64,000 bases of DNA from Moraxella sp. FZFQ2102 (GCF_024137865.1 NZ_CP099960.1:1302001-1366000), one strand, 5' to 3'; shown: positions 27,049-37,160, counted from the stretch's first letter. Notes: generated by a model not told the origin, from the letters alone. Translations and numbers: made by a program.

Positions 27049-28581
27049 TTAGCCATAAATCACTTTTTTGTGCACCAAGCCGTGCAGTAGATCAGTGATA
27101 TGATGAATGTCCAAATTGGTCTTGCCACGAGTGCAGGCGACATAGAGTAGGCGTAGCTCTTCGGGGGTGATTTTGACGGACAAGGTATTGGTATCATACA
27201 AAAAATCATCGCTGATTTGCACGCGATTCCACTCAAGCCCCTTGGATTTATGAGCGGTGGAGACGACATAGTCAGCACGGCTTTGGGTGGTTAGGCTATT
27301 GATGGCTTTGGTGATGGTGGCGGTGCCATGCTCTTCGATGAGTTTGACCCAAGTTTTTAGGTCACTGCCTTCACCAGTTTCGCTGAACTCTTGGACTTCG
27401 CCCCAGTGATTAAAATACGCAAGCTCAGGGATGCCATAGGCGGATTTGCCATTTTTTAGGCTGTCTGCCCCTTGGCAAAACCGCAAAATCCGCTGACTGT
27501 CGGCTTGTAGAGCCACTTTATGTCCAAGCTTGAGCCCATCAAGCAGATGGCTCATGGCGGTGGCATTGGTACGACAAAGAATGGCATCTTTGGCACCATG
27601 CACAAGGCTTTTGCCGACGGTGGATGGCTGATTGGGATTGCCTTTGAGTGGAATGTCTTCTTGTAAGGCGGTCAAAAACACATTGGCAACATCAGCAATC
27701 GACTGTCCAAAGCGAAACGACTGTGTCAATAGCGTCTGCGGATAAGGCAGGCGTTTCATGGCGTTTAACGCACCCCGCCACTCATAAATCTGCTGATGCG
27801 CATCGCCGACATAGATGGTCTGCTTGTCTTGGCGAATGAGTGCGCCCATCATCAAAGGATCAGCATCTTGAGCTTCGTCAAATAGGATAAAATCAGCTGG
27901 AATGACAGGATTGGACAGTGTCCAAAGCTTTAGATAGACATCATGGCTGATGCCTGATTGATGGCGTGGATCAATCGACTGTAGCCATCGCCGCTCAAAG
28001 GCAGGATAGAGCATTTCTTGTAGGCGACTGGCATCTGCTTCATCCATCCATGATGGCGCGCTGATGTGGCGTGGTGCAGGGTAGGCAGATGAGGTCTTAC
28101 AAAATGTAGTAATCGACTCGCTGATAATATTGGCAAGCTTGGCAGGTGTGAGTGTGACAGGTTTTTTGATGCCATCGACCACTCGCTCAGTACTGATGCC
28201 TTGTAAATCAAGCTCAGATGCCAGTCGTGAGGGTGTCAAGCGTGGCAAGCTGATCTTGGCGGTGATGTCGCGATTGACATGACGAAAGGCGAGCGAATGA
28301 AAGGTTTGACAGCGGACATTGGGCGGAAATTTGCCTTGTGCTTCGGCAGCGATCGCCTTATTGAATGCCAAATACAGCCCACGACCCCGTAGATTTTCGC
28401 TAATCAGCCGTAGCGTAGTCGTCTTGCCCGCTCCTGCATAAGCGACAATCTTAAACGACTGCCCTGTCATCGCCATGTCCAAGGACGCCAACTGTTCGTC
28501 AGTCGGCGTAGGCGTGGTTGTGGTCATGCCATGAATGGCGGGGCTATGATAACCACTTGATTTAGCGCTGTGTTGGCTCAT
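27049..28581 (-). CDS. Compact superfamily 1 (UvrD/Rep-like) DNA helicase
   Basis: 510 residues, shorter than UvrD (about 720). SF1A motifs are all present: Q-motif and Walker A AYAGAGKTTTLR (about residues 48-58), Walker B FILFDEAQDADP, motif III IYVGDAHQQIYEWRG, motif IV LLTQSFRFG, motif V STAHKSKGLEW and motif VI LLYVACTRGK. Large 1B/2B insertions seen in UvrD are reduced. This architecture resembles F-box-helicase-like or 'UvrD-like ATPase' proteins of uncertain role. It lies between a frameshifted nuclease-like gene and dusC. Confidence 0.88.
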   Translation of the reverse strand: MSQHSAKSSGYHSPAIHGMTTTTPTPTDEQLASLDMAMTGQSFKIVAYAGAGKTTTLRLISENLRGRGLYLAFNKAIAAEAQGKFPPNVRCQTFHSLAFRHVNRDITAKISLPRLTPSRLASELDLQGISTERVVDGIKKPVTLTPAKLANIISESITTFCKTSSAYPAPRHISAPSWMDEADASRLQEMLYPAFERRWLQSIDPRHQSGISHDVYLKLWTLSNPVIPADFILFDEAQDADPLMMGALIRQDKQTIYVGDAHQQIYEWRGALNAMKRLPYPQTLLTQSFRFGQSIADVANVFLTALQEDIPLKGNPNQPSTVGKSLVHGAKDAILCRTNATAMSHLLDGLKLGHKVALQADSQRILRFCQGADSLKNGKSAYGIPELAYFNHWGEVQEFSETGEGSDLKTWVKLIEEHGTATITKAINSLTTQSRADYVVSTAHKSKGLEWNRVQISDDFLYDTNTLSVKITPEELRLLYVACTRGKTNLDIHHITDLLHGLVHKKVIYG

Positions 28582-28685
28582 AGGCGGCGTAGGCAGTCAA
28601 AAATAAGCCATTATAACATAAAAAGCGTTGTCATTTGTCAAAATCAAACGGCAGTGCCAAGCAAGAAGTGCGGATCCAAGCTGTG

Positions 28686-29782
28686 TTAATTGATGTTGGC
28701 TAGATATTTTTTAAACACATCATAAAACTGCTGTATATTACCAACAAAAAAGTCAATGGCGGTCTCCCAAGTTTGCTGATCAAAGGTGCCGACATCGCTC
28801 AGCTCAGCTTTGATACGGCAAGCTTTTTTATCGTCTAATGGCTCCCAAATCAGCTCACAGCCAAGTTCTTGTTCGATAGCGTCTTTGAAGTTTTGTAACC
28901 CATTGAATATTCTTGTATTTTCCATCGGATCGCTTTTGGCGATATACAGCTCAATTCTGCCTGTGTTTCTAGTCATTACAAAATTCACACTCAGCCCTGT
29001 GATGCCGATGCTTGTACCAATGTTATTAAATCTTGATGGAAAATGGCATTGGCAAATAGTGCGATGCCTGCTTGTTTGCATCGATTAATCACCGCCTGCC
29101 AAAAATCTAATAATAATCTATCTCGCTCTTTGAGCGTATCTTGCTCTTCACGATTTTTTTCCGCCATTTTAATCATGAATTCTTCGGTTTCTTTGGTAGG
29201 AATGATTTGTTCCATATCCAAGAATAGTTGCTCGCCAACTTTATAGGGCGTTGCTTTAAAGCATTGGATTGGCATTTCGTGCTTGGTCATCAGCCATAGC
29301 ACGGTAGAGGTGACTTCTTTGCGATAATGATTGGCAACAAAGATAATGCGTTGATTTTGATTAAATCGCACTTCGTCCAAATCACTTGCTTGCAGAAATT
29401 TTAAAATTTCATGCTCGGCATTTTGTCCGCCATAGCGATCCAAATAGCTTTGATAAATATCCATGATTTGGGATTTGGTCAAAGTGGCACAATACGATGC
29501 ATATTTTAAAGCTTGCCAAGTGACATTGCGTCCACTGTCATCGAGTTTATTTTCAATAATGACAAGATCGCCTTGCTTATCCAGTGCCAATAAATCCAAA
29601 CGCTCTCTGGTGTCATCAAAGCCATCAAATTCTTTTTGAATAATCAGCAATTCTTCACCGAGTGCTGCAGGATTTTTTGCAATCCATTCTTGCAGATGGC
29701 TGCGTTCACTAAAGCCAAGATCGGAGAAGTTCGTCGGTTGAATCTTTTCAATGGTATTTTCATCTTGATTGATGCGAAACAT
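28686..29782 (-). pseudogene. Frameshifted DUF4268 protein with a PD-(D/E)XK-like domain
   Basis: Two overlapping frames together make one protein of about 365 residues. The N-terminal part (from ATG at 29782) has a nuclease-like core, ERLDLLALDKQGDLVIIENK, with the spaced Asp and ExK of PD-(D/E)XK folds. The C-terminal part (frame ending 28686) is the DUF4268 domain (IELYIAKSD, WEPLDDKKACRI, ending FFVGNIQQFYDVFKKYL). The frames switch near 29030-29047, at NAIFH/SRFNNIG, across a TTTTCC stretch: one base seems lost. It is probably inactive, or a sequencing error. Confidence 0.75.
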
Positions 29783-29956
29783 AATGATCTCTTATAACTG
29801 TTGAAAGACATTGAATCATCATGTTATTTTAGCTTGAGTGTGACTGATGTTTCAAGGTGTTTCATTTGGGCTAACTTTTTACACTTTAGCCATACGAACC
29901 AACCAATTTTTATGCTACACTATGCTTGAAATCCAAGATTTTATTAAGGAATAGTA

Positions 29957-31381
29957 ATGAATAAATTTGAAAAAATCAGTATCAGCTGCTTTAAAGCTTA
30001 TGATGTGCGTGGCGAGCTTGGCGTCAATCTGGACGAGTCCATCGCTTATCGCATCGGCCGTGCTTTTGCACAGATTTTGGCAAATAACACCACACACAAC
30101 CAGTCTGCCATCGTCATCGGTGCAGACATTCGCCCATCAAGCTTTGCCCTAAAAGCCGCTGCGATCGATGGTATCACTGACGCTGGCGTGGATGTCATTG
30201 ACCTTGGCATGACAGGCACTGAAGAAGTGTATTTTGCCACTAGTCATTATCACGCCATCGGCGGCATTGAAGTCACCGCAAGCCATAACCCAATTAATTA
30301 TAATGGCTTAAAAATGGTGCGCGAAAATTCTCGTCCAATCAGCGCTGATACAGGACTGGGCGAAGTGCGCGCTTTGGCAGAAAGTGGTGAGTTTATTGAT
30401 GCACCAAAAGGGCGAGTGATTGAAAAATCAGACAAAACTGCCTACATCGATAAGCTGATGAGCTTTGTGGATACCGCCAAATTCACCGCCAAAAAAATCA
30501 TCGTCAACAGCGGCAACGGCTCAGCAGGCCCTGTGGTCGATGCCATCGAAGCACGCTTTGCAGCCGCTGGCGCGCCGATTGAGCTCATCAAAGTGCATCA
30601 TACGCCTGATGGCAGTTTCCCAAATGGCATCCCAAACCCAATGATCATCGCCAACCAAGCATCAACGCGTGATGCAGTACTGGCGCATGGGGCGGATTTT
30701 GGTGTGGCGTTCGATGGCGATTTTGACCGCTGCTTTTTGTTCGATGCCAATGGCAGATTCATCGATGGCAGCTATGTCGTCGGGATGCTTGCCGCCGCTT
30801 TTTTACAAAAACATCAAGGCGAAACCATCGTCTATGATCCGCGCGTGATTTATAACACCGAAAATGTCATCAGCGACCTAGGCGGCGTGCCTGCGCTGAG
30901 CAAATCAGGACATTCATTCATCAAGCAAGTGATGCGTGAAACGGGTGCCATCTATGGTGGCGAGATGTCAGCACATCATTATTTCAAAGAATTTTTCTAC
31001 TGCGACAGCGGTATGGTGCCATGGCTGCTATTAATTGAGCTGTTATCAGTGACAGGCAAATCTTTGGCTGAGCTTGTCGATGATTATATCAGCGCATTCC
31101 CAAGCTCAGGCGAGCTCAATTTCAAGCTTGGACAGTCTGATGCAGCAACCATCAGCCAAGCTTTAGAAGATAAATATGGCTCGCTCAATCCTGCCAAAAA
31201 CACGCTTGATGGCTTAAGCCTTGACTTTGGCGATTGGCGATTTAATCTGCGTTCGAGTAACACCGAGCCTTTGATTCGCCTAAATATCGAGACTCGTGGC
31301 GATGCGGACTTGCTCAAGAGTAAAACTGCTGAAATCTTGGCATTGTTGGCTGATCATGGAGCAATCGCTGCTGATCACTAA
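29957..31381 (+). CDS. manB: Phosphomannomutase / phosphoglucomutase (CpsG/ManB type)
   Basis: 474 residues. It interconverts hexose 6- and 1-phosphates for GDP-mannose and surface polysaccharide precursors. It has SCFKAYDVRGELG at the N-terminus, catalytic phosphoserine loop TASHNPINYNG, metal loop DGDFDRC, sugar-specificity loop GGEMSAHHYF, and phosphate-binding RSSNTEPLIRLN near the C-terminus. No other capsule or LOS gene is adjacent. It is followed by a strong terminator. Confidence 0.93.
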   Translation: MNKFEKISISCFKAYDVRGELGVNLDESIAYRIGRAFAQILANNTTHNQSAIVIGADIRPSSFALKAAAIDGITDAGVDVIDLGMTGTEEVYFATSHYHAIGGIEVTASHNPINYNGLKMVRENSRPISADTGLGEVRALAESGEFIDAPKGRVIEKSDKTAYIDKLMSFVDTAKFTAKKIIVNSGNGSAGPVVDAIEARFAAAGAPIELIKVHHTPDGSFPNGIPNPMIIANQASTRDAVLAHGADFGVAFDGDFDRCFLFDANGRFIDGSYVVGMLAAAFLQKHQGETIVYDPRVIYNTENVISDLGGVPALSKSGHSFIKQVMRETGAIYGGEMSAHHYFKEFFYCDSGMVPWLLLIELLSVTGKSLAELVDDYISAFPSSGELNFKLGQSDAATISQALEDKYGSLNPAKNTLDGLSLDFGDWRFNLRSSNTEPLIRLNIETRGDADLLKSKTAEILALLADHGAIAADH

Positions 31382-31401
31382 TGAGTTAAGCTTTCTTGGC
31401 C

Positions 31402-31432
31402 AAATCCCGATGGTACTCATCGGGATTTTTTT
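31402..31432 (+). terminator. Terminator after the phosphomannomutase gene
   Basis: AAATCCCGATG / CATCGGGATTT stem with a 5-nt loop and a T-run. Confidence 0.9.
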
Positions 31433-31474
31433 GTGAAATACACTCTAGAATTTGTAGGTATTTAATGATTTAGG

Positions 31475-31503
31475 CTTGATAAATTGTGGTAATAACACCA
31501 TAT
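31475..31503 (+). promoter_or_regulatory. Sigma-32-like heat-shock promoter of dnaJ
   Basis: CTTGATA (31475-31481), a 14-nt spacer and CACCATAT (31496-31503), close to the consensus CTTGAAA-N11-16-CCCCATNT. It lies 37 nt before the dnaJ ATG. Confidence 0.7.
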
Positions 31504-31540
31504 TTAGGGATATTTTTGTGTTTTTTATTGAGTTTTGGAT

Positions 31541-32701
31541 ATGAGTAAAGATTTTTATAGCATCTTGGGTGTGGATAAATCCGCCGACGAAAAAGAAATC
31601 AAAAAAGCCTTTCGTAAAATTGCAATGAAATACCATCCAGACCGCAACCCAGACAATCCTGAGGCCGAAGAAAAGCTCAAAGAAGCTACCCGAGCTTATG
31701 AGACGCTCAGCGATGCCGAAAAGCGTGCTGCCTATGACCGCATGGGGCATGATGCCTATGAGCAAGGCATGGGTGCAGGTGGCTTTGGTGGCGGTGGTTT
31801 CGGCGGCTTTGGCGGCGGCGATTTTAACGATATTTTTGGTGATTTATTCGGTCAAGCCTTTGGCGGTGGCGGCGGTTTCGGTGGCTTTGGTGGTGGTTCA
31901 AGTCGTCGTGCTAGCCGTGGTGCGGATTTGTTGTACAACATCAGCTTGACACTCGAAGAAGCGGTCAAAGGCTGCAAAAAACAAATCACCTTTTCAACAT
32001 CTGTCACCTGTGGTACATGTCATGGTAAGGGGGCTAAGTCTGACAGCGATATCGTCACTTGTAGCCATTGCCACGGCCAAGGTCAGGTACGTATGCAGCA
32101 GGGCTTTTTCGTCATGCAGCAGACCTGTCCGCAGTGTCATGGCACAGGCAAACAAATCAAAAACCCTTGCCCCGACTGTCATGGCGAAGGCAAAAAAAGC
32201 GAACAGCAAACGCTGGAAGTCTCGATCCCTGCCGGTGTCGATGATGGCGACCGCGTGCGTCTAGCAGGTAAGGGTGAAGCAGGCGATAAAGGTATGCCAA
32301 ATGGCGATCTTTATGTCGAAGTGCGTGTACAGCCACATGATGTATTCACTCGTCGTGGCGCGGATTTGCACATGGATGTCCCTGTATCTATGGCAACAGC
32401 GGCATTGGGTGATGAAGTCGAAGTGCCAACCCTAGATGGCAAAATCAAAGTCAAAATCGCTGAAGGCACACAATCAGGCAAGCTACTGCGAGTGCGTGGT
32501 AAAGGCGTTACCACCGTGCGTGGACATATGCAAGGTGATTTGATTTGCCGTATCGTGGTGCAGACCCCTGTTAATCTGACTTCTGAACAAAAAGAGCTGA
32601 TGCGACAGCTACAAGCTAGCTTAGGTGAGAAAAATAGCGGCGAGCAGAAAAAAGGCTTTTTTGACAAATTCAAAGACGATGTCAAAGACCTGTTCGACTA
32701 A
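31541..32701 (+). CDS. dnaJ: Chaperone protein DnaJ (Hsp40)
   Basis: 386 residues. The J domain has the HPD tripeptide in [11 protein letters not shown] Gly/Phe-rich linker spans about residues 75-125. Four zinc repeats follow, [24 protein letters not shown] and CPDCHGEG, then the two C-terminal beta domains. It loads substrates onto DnaK. It is 24 kb from dnaK-grpE but has its own heat-shock-like promoter. The glycine linker is simple-sequence DNA. Confidence 0.98.
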   Translation: MSKDFYSILGVDKSADEKEIKKAFRKIAMKYHPDRNPDNPEAEEKLKEATRAYETLSDAEKRAAYDRMGHDAYEQGMGAGGFGGGGFGGFGGGDFNDIFGDLFGQAFGGGGGFGGFGGGSSRRASRGADLLYNISLTLEEAVKGCKKQITFSTSVTCGTCHGKGAKSDSDIVTCSHCHGQGQVRMQQGFFVMQQTCPQCHGTGKQIKNPCPDCHGEGKKSEQQTLEVSIPAGVDDGDRVRLAGKGEAGDKGMPNGDLYVEVRVQPHDVFTRRGADLHMDVPVSMATAALGDEVEVPTLDGKIKVKIAEGTQSGKLLRVRGKGVTTVRGHMQGDLICRIVVQTPVNLTSEQKELMRQLQASLGEKNSGEQKKGFFDKFKDDVKDLFD

Positions 32702-32725
32702 GCATAGGATCTCAAAGCATTTGAC

Positions 32726-32758
32726 AAAGCCATCATATCCTCAGTATGATGGCTTTTT
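32726..32758 (+). terminator. Terminator after dnaJ
   Basis: AAAGCCATCATA / TATGATGGCTTT stem followed by a T-run. Confidence 0.9.
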
Positions 32759-32784
32759 ATTTGCCCATTAATAAAGCAGTATCT

Positions 32785-33969
32785 ATGAAAACACAAACGG
32801 CACTGATTCATGATCCTCGTCATACACCACAAATGATCGACAGCTTGCAGCCGCCTGTCTATCGAGCATCGACGATTGTCTTTAAAGATATGGCTGCTTT
32901 GCAAAATCGACATTGGACAGATCGCTATGATTATAGCTATGGCACGCATGGCACACCAACGACTTATACGCTTGCCGATCAGATTGCACGGCTAGAAGGG
33001 GGTGAGTACTGCCTGCTTGCACCGAGTGGGCTTTCAGCGATCAATTTGGTGAATACTGCCTTATTGACCTCAGGTGATGAGGTGTGGCTTGCAGACAATA
33101 TGTATGGGCCAAACCTTGAGCACCTAAGCTTCTTGCAAGCACACTATGGCATTGTGGTGAAGATTTATGATCCTACCGACATTGACAGCTTTATGCCAAG
33201 TGAGCAGTGTCGCCTCCTGTGGATTGAGGCGGCAGGCTCGGTCACGATGGAGTTTCCTGATGTTATTGGATTGATTCATAAGGCCAAAGCACACGGCATC
33301 ACGGTAGCACTGGATAATACATGGGGTGCAGGACTGGCATTTAGTCCGTTTGCTATCGGTGATGAGAAACTGGCAGTAGATATTTCGGTGCATGCTTTGA
33401 CCAAATATCCAAGTGGCGGCGGTGATGTGTTGATGGGTAGTGTGGTCACCAAGGAAAAGGGGCTGTATCACAAACTGCTACGCATGCACGCACTACAGGG
33501 TGTCTGCGTCTCAGGTGATGACTGTGCGACCGTGTATCGAAGCTTACCAAGCATGGCATTGCGTTATCAAAAGCAGTCACAAGCGTGTATCGAGCTATTG
33601 CAATTCTTGCAAAATCAACCGCAAATCGCACAAGTGCTTCATCCTGCTCATCCGTCAGCAGCAGGGCATGATCACTGGCAACAGGTGTGCCAAACAGGGT
33701 TATCAGCAGGGCTTGTCAGTATCATCCTTGATGATCGATACAGTTGGGCGAATGTTTGTCGTTTCGTTGATGCGTTAAAATTATTTAAAATCGGCTTTAG
33801 CTGGGGCGGAGCGACTAGCCTTGTGATGCCCTATGATCTCAATAAGATGCGTCAGTGTGAGCGTTCGCACCTTGCCAAGGGTTATTTGGTGCGGTTTTGT
33901 ATCGGGCTTGAGGCAGTGGCAGACCTGCAGGCAGATATTGAGCAGGCATTAGCGACCTTGGAACAATAG
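32785..33969 (+). CDS. metC: Cystathionine beta-lyase (Cys/Met metabolism PLP enzyme)
   Basis: 394 residues. A PLP enzyme that splits cystathionine to homocysteine, pyruvate and ammonia. It has QPPVYRASTIVF at the N-terminus, the phosphate-binding GLSAIN region, VALDNTWGAG, the PLP-lysine motif SVHALTKYPSGGGDVLMG, and FSWGGATSLVMP near the C-terminus. MetC is favoured over MetB by the DRYDYSYGTHGTPT and TWGAGLAF-type motifs. The ATG at 32785 is chosen; the upstream frame overlaps the dnaJ terminator. Confidence 0.9.
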   Translation: MKTQTALIHDPRHTPQMIDSLQPPVYRASTIVFKDMAALQNRHWTDRYDYSYGTHGTPTTYTLADQIARLEGGEYCLLAPSGLSAINLVNTALLTSGDEVWLADNMYGPNLEHLSFLQAHYGIVVKIYDPTDIDSFMPSEQCRLLWIEAAGSVTMEFPDVIGLIHKAKAHGITVALDNTWGAGLAFSPFAIGDEKLAVDISVHALTKYPSGGGDVLMGSVVTKEKGLYHKLLRMHALQGVCVSGDDCATVYRSLPSMALRYQKQSQACIELLQFLQNQPQIAQVLHPAHPSAAGHDHWQQVCQTGLSAGLVSIILDDRYSWANVCRFVDALKLFKIGFSWGGATSLVMPYDLNKMRQCERSHLAKGYLVRFCIGLEAVADLQADIEQALATLEQ

Positions 33970-33992
33970 GGGAAAGGCGGACTAAGAGTGGC

Positions 33993-34328
33993 TTAGTCAT
34001 CGGCAGAGCGTGTATGATCCAGTGTCTGCACGCATAGACGCAGTAGTCGCCAAAGTAGCTCTTGCTTGGCGATTATCTCATCATACAGTGTATCTTCACT
34101 CAGTACACTATATTCGCCATCGGTGGTAGTATCAAGCAAACCTTCTGCATCAAGGGTAAGTAGCTCATGATAGTCATCACTCATGTAGGCATGCTCAAGA
34201 GATGCTATGGTTTGTAGAGCATCTGTCAGCTGCTGCTCAAATGTCTGTAGGACAGCTTTTTGGTCAAGCCATTGGCGGTAGAGTGCTTGTAGCTGGTCTA
34301 GGCGAGCTTGGGCGTCTGTCGGTGTCAT
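33993..34328 (-). CDS. DUF4298 family protein
   Basis: 111 residues, soluble, mostly helical with an acidic stretch. The layout (RLDQLQALYRQWLDQK...LEHAYMSDDYHELL...LSEDTLYDEI) fits DUF4298, a family of unknown function. It starts 2 nt after the tatC stop on the same strand and is probably the last gene of the tat transcript. Nothing indicates a direct role in Tat export. Confidence 0.72.
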   Translation of the reverse strand: MTPTDAQARLDQLQALYRQWLDQKAVLQTFEQQLTDALQTIASLEHAYMSDDYHELLTLDAEGLLDTTTDGEYSVLSEDTLYDEIIAKQELLWRLLRLCVQTLDHTRSADD

Positions 34329-34330
34329 TA

Positions 34331-35113
34331 TTAAGACGCCTGCTGAAGGTGTGGCGTATCATCATCAGACGGCGTATCTTTGACCAACAGTCTTGCCATG
34401 AATAAACCCAATTCGAACAGTAAGCACATCGGAATGGCGAGCATCAGCATACTTGCGCCATCAGGCGGAGTGACGATGGCAGCGACAGCGAAGCAGCCGA
34501 CGATGATATAGCGGCGTTTGTCCGCCAGACTTTTGACGCTGACCAAGCGCATCAGCACCAAAATCATCGTCGCCACAGGAATCTCGAACATCACGCCGAA
34601 CACCAAGAACAGCTTGAGCACGAAGTTAAGATAACTGTCAATATCCGTCATCGGCAGTACATTATCAGGCGCGAACATCACGAAGAATTTCAGCGCAGGC
34701 ACCAGCACAATAAAGTATGCAAATGCCACGCCCAAATAAAACAGCACAATGGCGCTGAGCATCAGTGGCAAGGCAGCGCGTTTTTCGTGTTTATAAAGAC
34801 CAGGGGAGATAAAGCCCCAGATCTGCGCGATGATAAATGGCACGCTGGCAAACAGCGCGATAAAAAAGGTTAAGCGAATCGGCGCAAGAAAACCCGATGC
34901 GACATCGGTGGCGATCAGACTGGCTTCGGCAGGCAGTAGCGCGACCAGTGGATTGGAAATGAAATCATACAGCTGACGGCTAAATCCCACCAGTGCCAAA
35001 AAAATCCCCAATACTGCCAAAAAAATGCGAATAAAACGCGTGCGTAATTCCACAAAATGCGCCATCAAAGGCATGTCATCGCCGCGCGGCGTGGGTGTCG
35101 TCGTATTGCTCAT
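34331..35113 (-). CDS. tatC: Sec-independent protein translocase TatC
   Basis: 260 residues and six membrane helices. It binds the twin-arginine signal. Motifs include MAHFVELRTRFIR at the N-terminus (TatC HLxELR motif), PFIIAQIWGFISPGLYKHEKR, and FGVMFEIPVATMILV with the conserved Glu. The start overlaps the tatB stop by 4 nt. Confidence 0.97.
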   Translation of the reverse strand: MSNTTTPTPRGDDMPLMAHFVELRTRFIRIFLAVLGIFLALVGFSRQLYDFISNPLVALLPAEASLIATDVASGFLAPIRLTFFIALFASVPFIIAQIWGFISPGLYKHEKRAALPLMLSAIVLFYLGVAFAYFIVLVPALKFFVMFAPDNVLPMTDIDSYLNFVLKLFLVFGVMFEIPVATMILVLMRLVSVKSLADKRRYIIVGCFAVAAIVTPPDGASMLMLAIPMCLLFELGLFMARLLVKDTPSDDDTPHLQQAS

Positions 35114-35625
35114 GAGTTCACCCGATTTAGTAGTGGGTCGGCGGTGTAATTGGGCATCATCGGTGCGGCAGGCAGCCTGCGCGCGCGATCATAGTCGCCC
35201 AAGACGAACCAACGATTTGCCATTGGTTGTGTGGTGGATTGTAGCGTTTGTGCGGTGGCAGGATTGGTGTCGCTGATGGCGTCGTTTAGCTGCTCTGGTA
35301 TGGTCTGCCAAGCATCCATCGCTTGAGATGTGGCGGTGTGAAATTGGCTTTCGGTACGACCCAAAGACTGTTGCAGGGCATTCATCTGCACCTTCATCTG
35401 CGCTTCAGATTCGCGGATTTTGGCAAGTTCTTTTTTGAGTTCTTCTTGGGCTTCGAGCAGCTGTAATTCACTAGCGATCTCGGACTGTAGGCGCGTGCTG
35501 GCACGGCGCAAAGTACCATACCAACGCCCCAAAGTGCGTGCAGCGACGATCAGCTTTTCAGGACCAAGCACGATGAGTGCAATGATCCCAAACAGCGTCA
35601 TCTCAAATAAACCAATGTTAAACAT
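35110..35625 (-). CDS. tatB: Sec-independent protein translocase TatB
   Basis: 171 residues. One N-terminal membrane helix (MFNIGLFEMTLFGIIALIVL), the GPEKL hinge, then an amphipathic helix with a long charged coiled coil and a variable tail. It works with TatC in substrate recognition. It overlaps tatC and follows tatA by 40 nt. Confidence 0.95.
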   Translation of the reverse strand: MFNIGLFEMTLFGIIALIVLGPEKLIVAARTLGRWYGTLRRASTRLQSEIASELQLLEAQEELKKELAKIRESEAQMKVQMNALQQSLGRTESQFHTATSQAMDAWQTIPEQLNDAISDTNPATAQTLQSTTQPMANRWFVLGDYDRARRLPAAPMMPNYTADPLLNRVNS

Positions 35626-35665
35626 GGCTTGATATCACAAGATAATCAGAATGAACAAAGCAAAC

Positions 35666-35884
35666 TTAGGCTTTGTCGTCGGTTTTTTCGACTTTGACTT
35701 CTTCGGCGATGATGGTTTTTTCGTTTTGGCTGATGGCTTTGGTGTCGTCTTCTTTGACCGCGTCTTTAAAGCCCTTGACCGCTGAGCCCAAATCCTTGCC
35801 CGCGTTTTTTAGTTTACTGGTGCCAAAAATCACCACAACCACAACCAACAAAATCAACCAGTGTGTTAAAGAAAATGAACCCAT
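35666..35884 (-). CDS. tatA: Sec-independent protein translocase TatA
   Basis: 72 residues. It forms the export pore. It has a short membrane helix ([20 protein letters not shown]) with the FG-T hinge and an amphipathic helix [17 protein letters not shown]. First of tatABC; hisIE lies 126 nt upstream on the same strand, an arrangement common in gamma-proteobacteria. Confidence 0.96.
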   Translation of the reverse strand: MGSFSLTHWLILLVVVVVIFGTSKLKNAGKDLGSAVKGFKDAVKEDDTKAISQNEKTIIAEEVKVEKTDDKA

Positions 35885-36010
35885 GATTATTATCCTTTTT
35901 ATATTCTAAGAGTTATACCGCCCATCATAGCACAATTTTATCGCGCTGTGAATGGATAATGTTAAGATATTCTGTGCTTTTTCTTGAATGACACATCGAC
36001 TTTGCGGCAG

Positions 36011-36850
36011 TTATGCGCTTTGGTTGCGGCTGTTTTTCTCATCGATGCCAGAGACGCCGAAGCGACGCGCAAGCTCAGTGATCACCGCTTGCGAATCAAG
36101 CCCCAATGCCGACAGTGCCACCATCTGATGAAACCAAGTATCCGCCACTTCATAGACAAAATCTGTGCGCATCGCATCGATATTCTCGCCTGTGGCTTGT
36201 GCCAATTGCAATTCTTTGGCAGCTAAGATGCTTTCTACCGATTCTTCGCCGACTTTTTCTAGGATTTTATTTAAGCCTTTATGATAAAGACTTGCCACAT
36301 AAGAGCTGTCTTTGTCGGCGGTTTTGCGATCGTTCAAGATGGTATCAAGCGCGCCCAAGACATCGTGGCTGTTTAGTGCGGCTTGTGCAGCAGTTTGGGC
36401 GGCTTGAGTGGCGACTTGGGCAGAACTTTGGTCAGCGTGTGCGTGTTTGTCATCTGCTTGGCCATAGATCTCATTAGGGTCTTTGATGACATCACTGATG
36501 ATTTGCCAATTACCATCGGCGTCAAGCTTTTGATAAAAGCAGGATTTGCGCCCTGTGTGGCAGGCGATACCGCCCAATTGCGTGACCGATAAAATCACTG
36601 TGTCGCCATCGCAGTCGGTGTAGATATCGTGGACGATCTGGGTGTGACCTGATGTCTCGCCTTTGTGCCACAGCTTACCGCGTGAACGCGAAAAATACAC
36701 CGCCATGCCTGTCTTGCGCGTCAGCTCCAGCGATTCGCGGTTTTGCCAAGCCATCATCAGCACCTGTCCTGTGGCACGGTCTTGGGCGATGGTCGGCACT
36801 AGGCCGTCAGTGTTAAATTTGATCACATCCAGCCAATTTGCTGTACTCAT
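36011..36850 (-). CDS. hisIE: Bifunctional phosphoribosyl-AMP cyclohydrolase / phosphoribosyl-ATP pyrophosphatase
   Basis: 279 residues carrying two activities, steps 2 and 3 of histidine synthesis. HisI (about residues 1-130) has [26 protein letters not shown], the metal motif DCDGDTV and zinc cysteines in [11 protein letters not shown]. HisE (about residues 175-265) has [20 protein letters not shown], the metal-binding helix. Between them is an unusual Ala/Gln-rich linker ([16 protein letters not shown]), longer than in E. coli HisIE. The gene is upstream of tatABC. Confidence 0.95.
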   Translation of the reverse strand: MSTANWLDVIKFNTDGLVPTIAQDRATGQVLMMAWQNRESLELTRKTGMAVYFSRSRGKLWHKGETSGHTQIVHDIYTDCDGDTVILSVTQLGGIACHTGRKSCFYQKLDADGNWQIISDVIKDPNEIYGQADDKHAHADQSSAQVATQAAQTAAQAALNSHDVLGALDTILNDRKTADKDSSYVASLYHKGLNKILEKVGEESVESILAAKELQLAQATGENIDAMRTDFVYEVADTWFHQMVALSALGLDSQAVITELARRFGVSGIDEKNSRNQSA

Positions 36851-37160
36851 AGAAAATCCTTATGCATCTTGGTAAATTTTTCATAGTTTAGCACACCCAC
36901 CGAGTGAAAATCAGCACAAGTTCACTTGGATATATCAAGATTTTGGTGATATTTGCAAATTATTATCATGAATATCGTATTGACTGCCGATAGCGATTCA
37001 GACACAATAATGCACCAGATGCATTTGGCACAAGCTTACCATCTCACCGCTGATGCCAAGCGTGTCACTGTGCTATTTTTATATTGAATAAAACAACACA
37101 TCCCAAGCAAGTTTTTTGCACCGCAGGGCTGCTTGTACATAACAACAATAGGGATTTTTT
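36851..37160. other. Intergenic region between hisIE and the AAHS transporter
   Basis: 310 bp between divergent genes, AT-rich, presumably with both promoters. A 39-codon ORF (36968-37087, plus) lacks a ribosome-binding site and is not called. I see no strong motif. Confidence 0.5.

Noticed and set aside
33978..33996. GACTAAG/CTTAGTC hairpin after metC as a terminator
   Set aside because: No T-run on either side and it overlaps the DUF4298 stop codon.
36968..37087. 39-codon ORF between hisIE and the AAHS transporter
   Set aside because: No ribosome-binding site and no family likeness; the TGA comes quickly. Not enough to call a gene.
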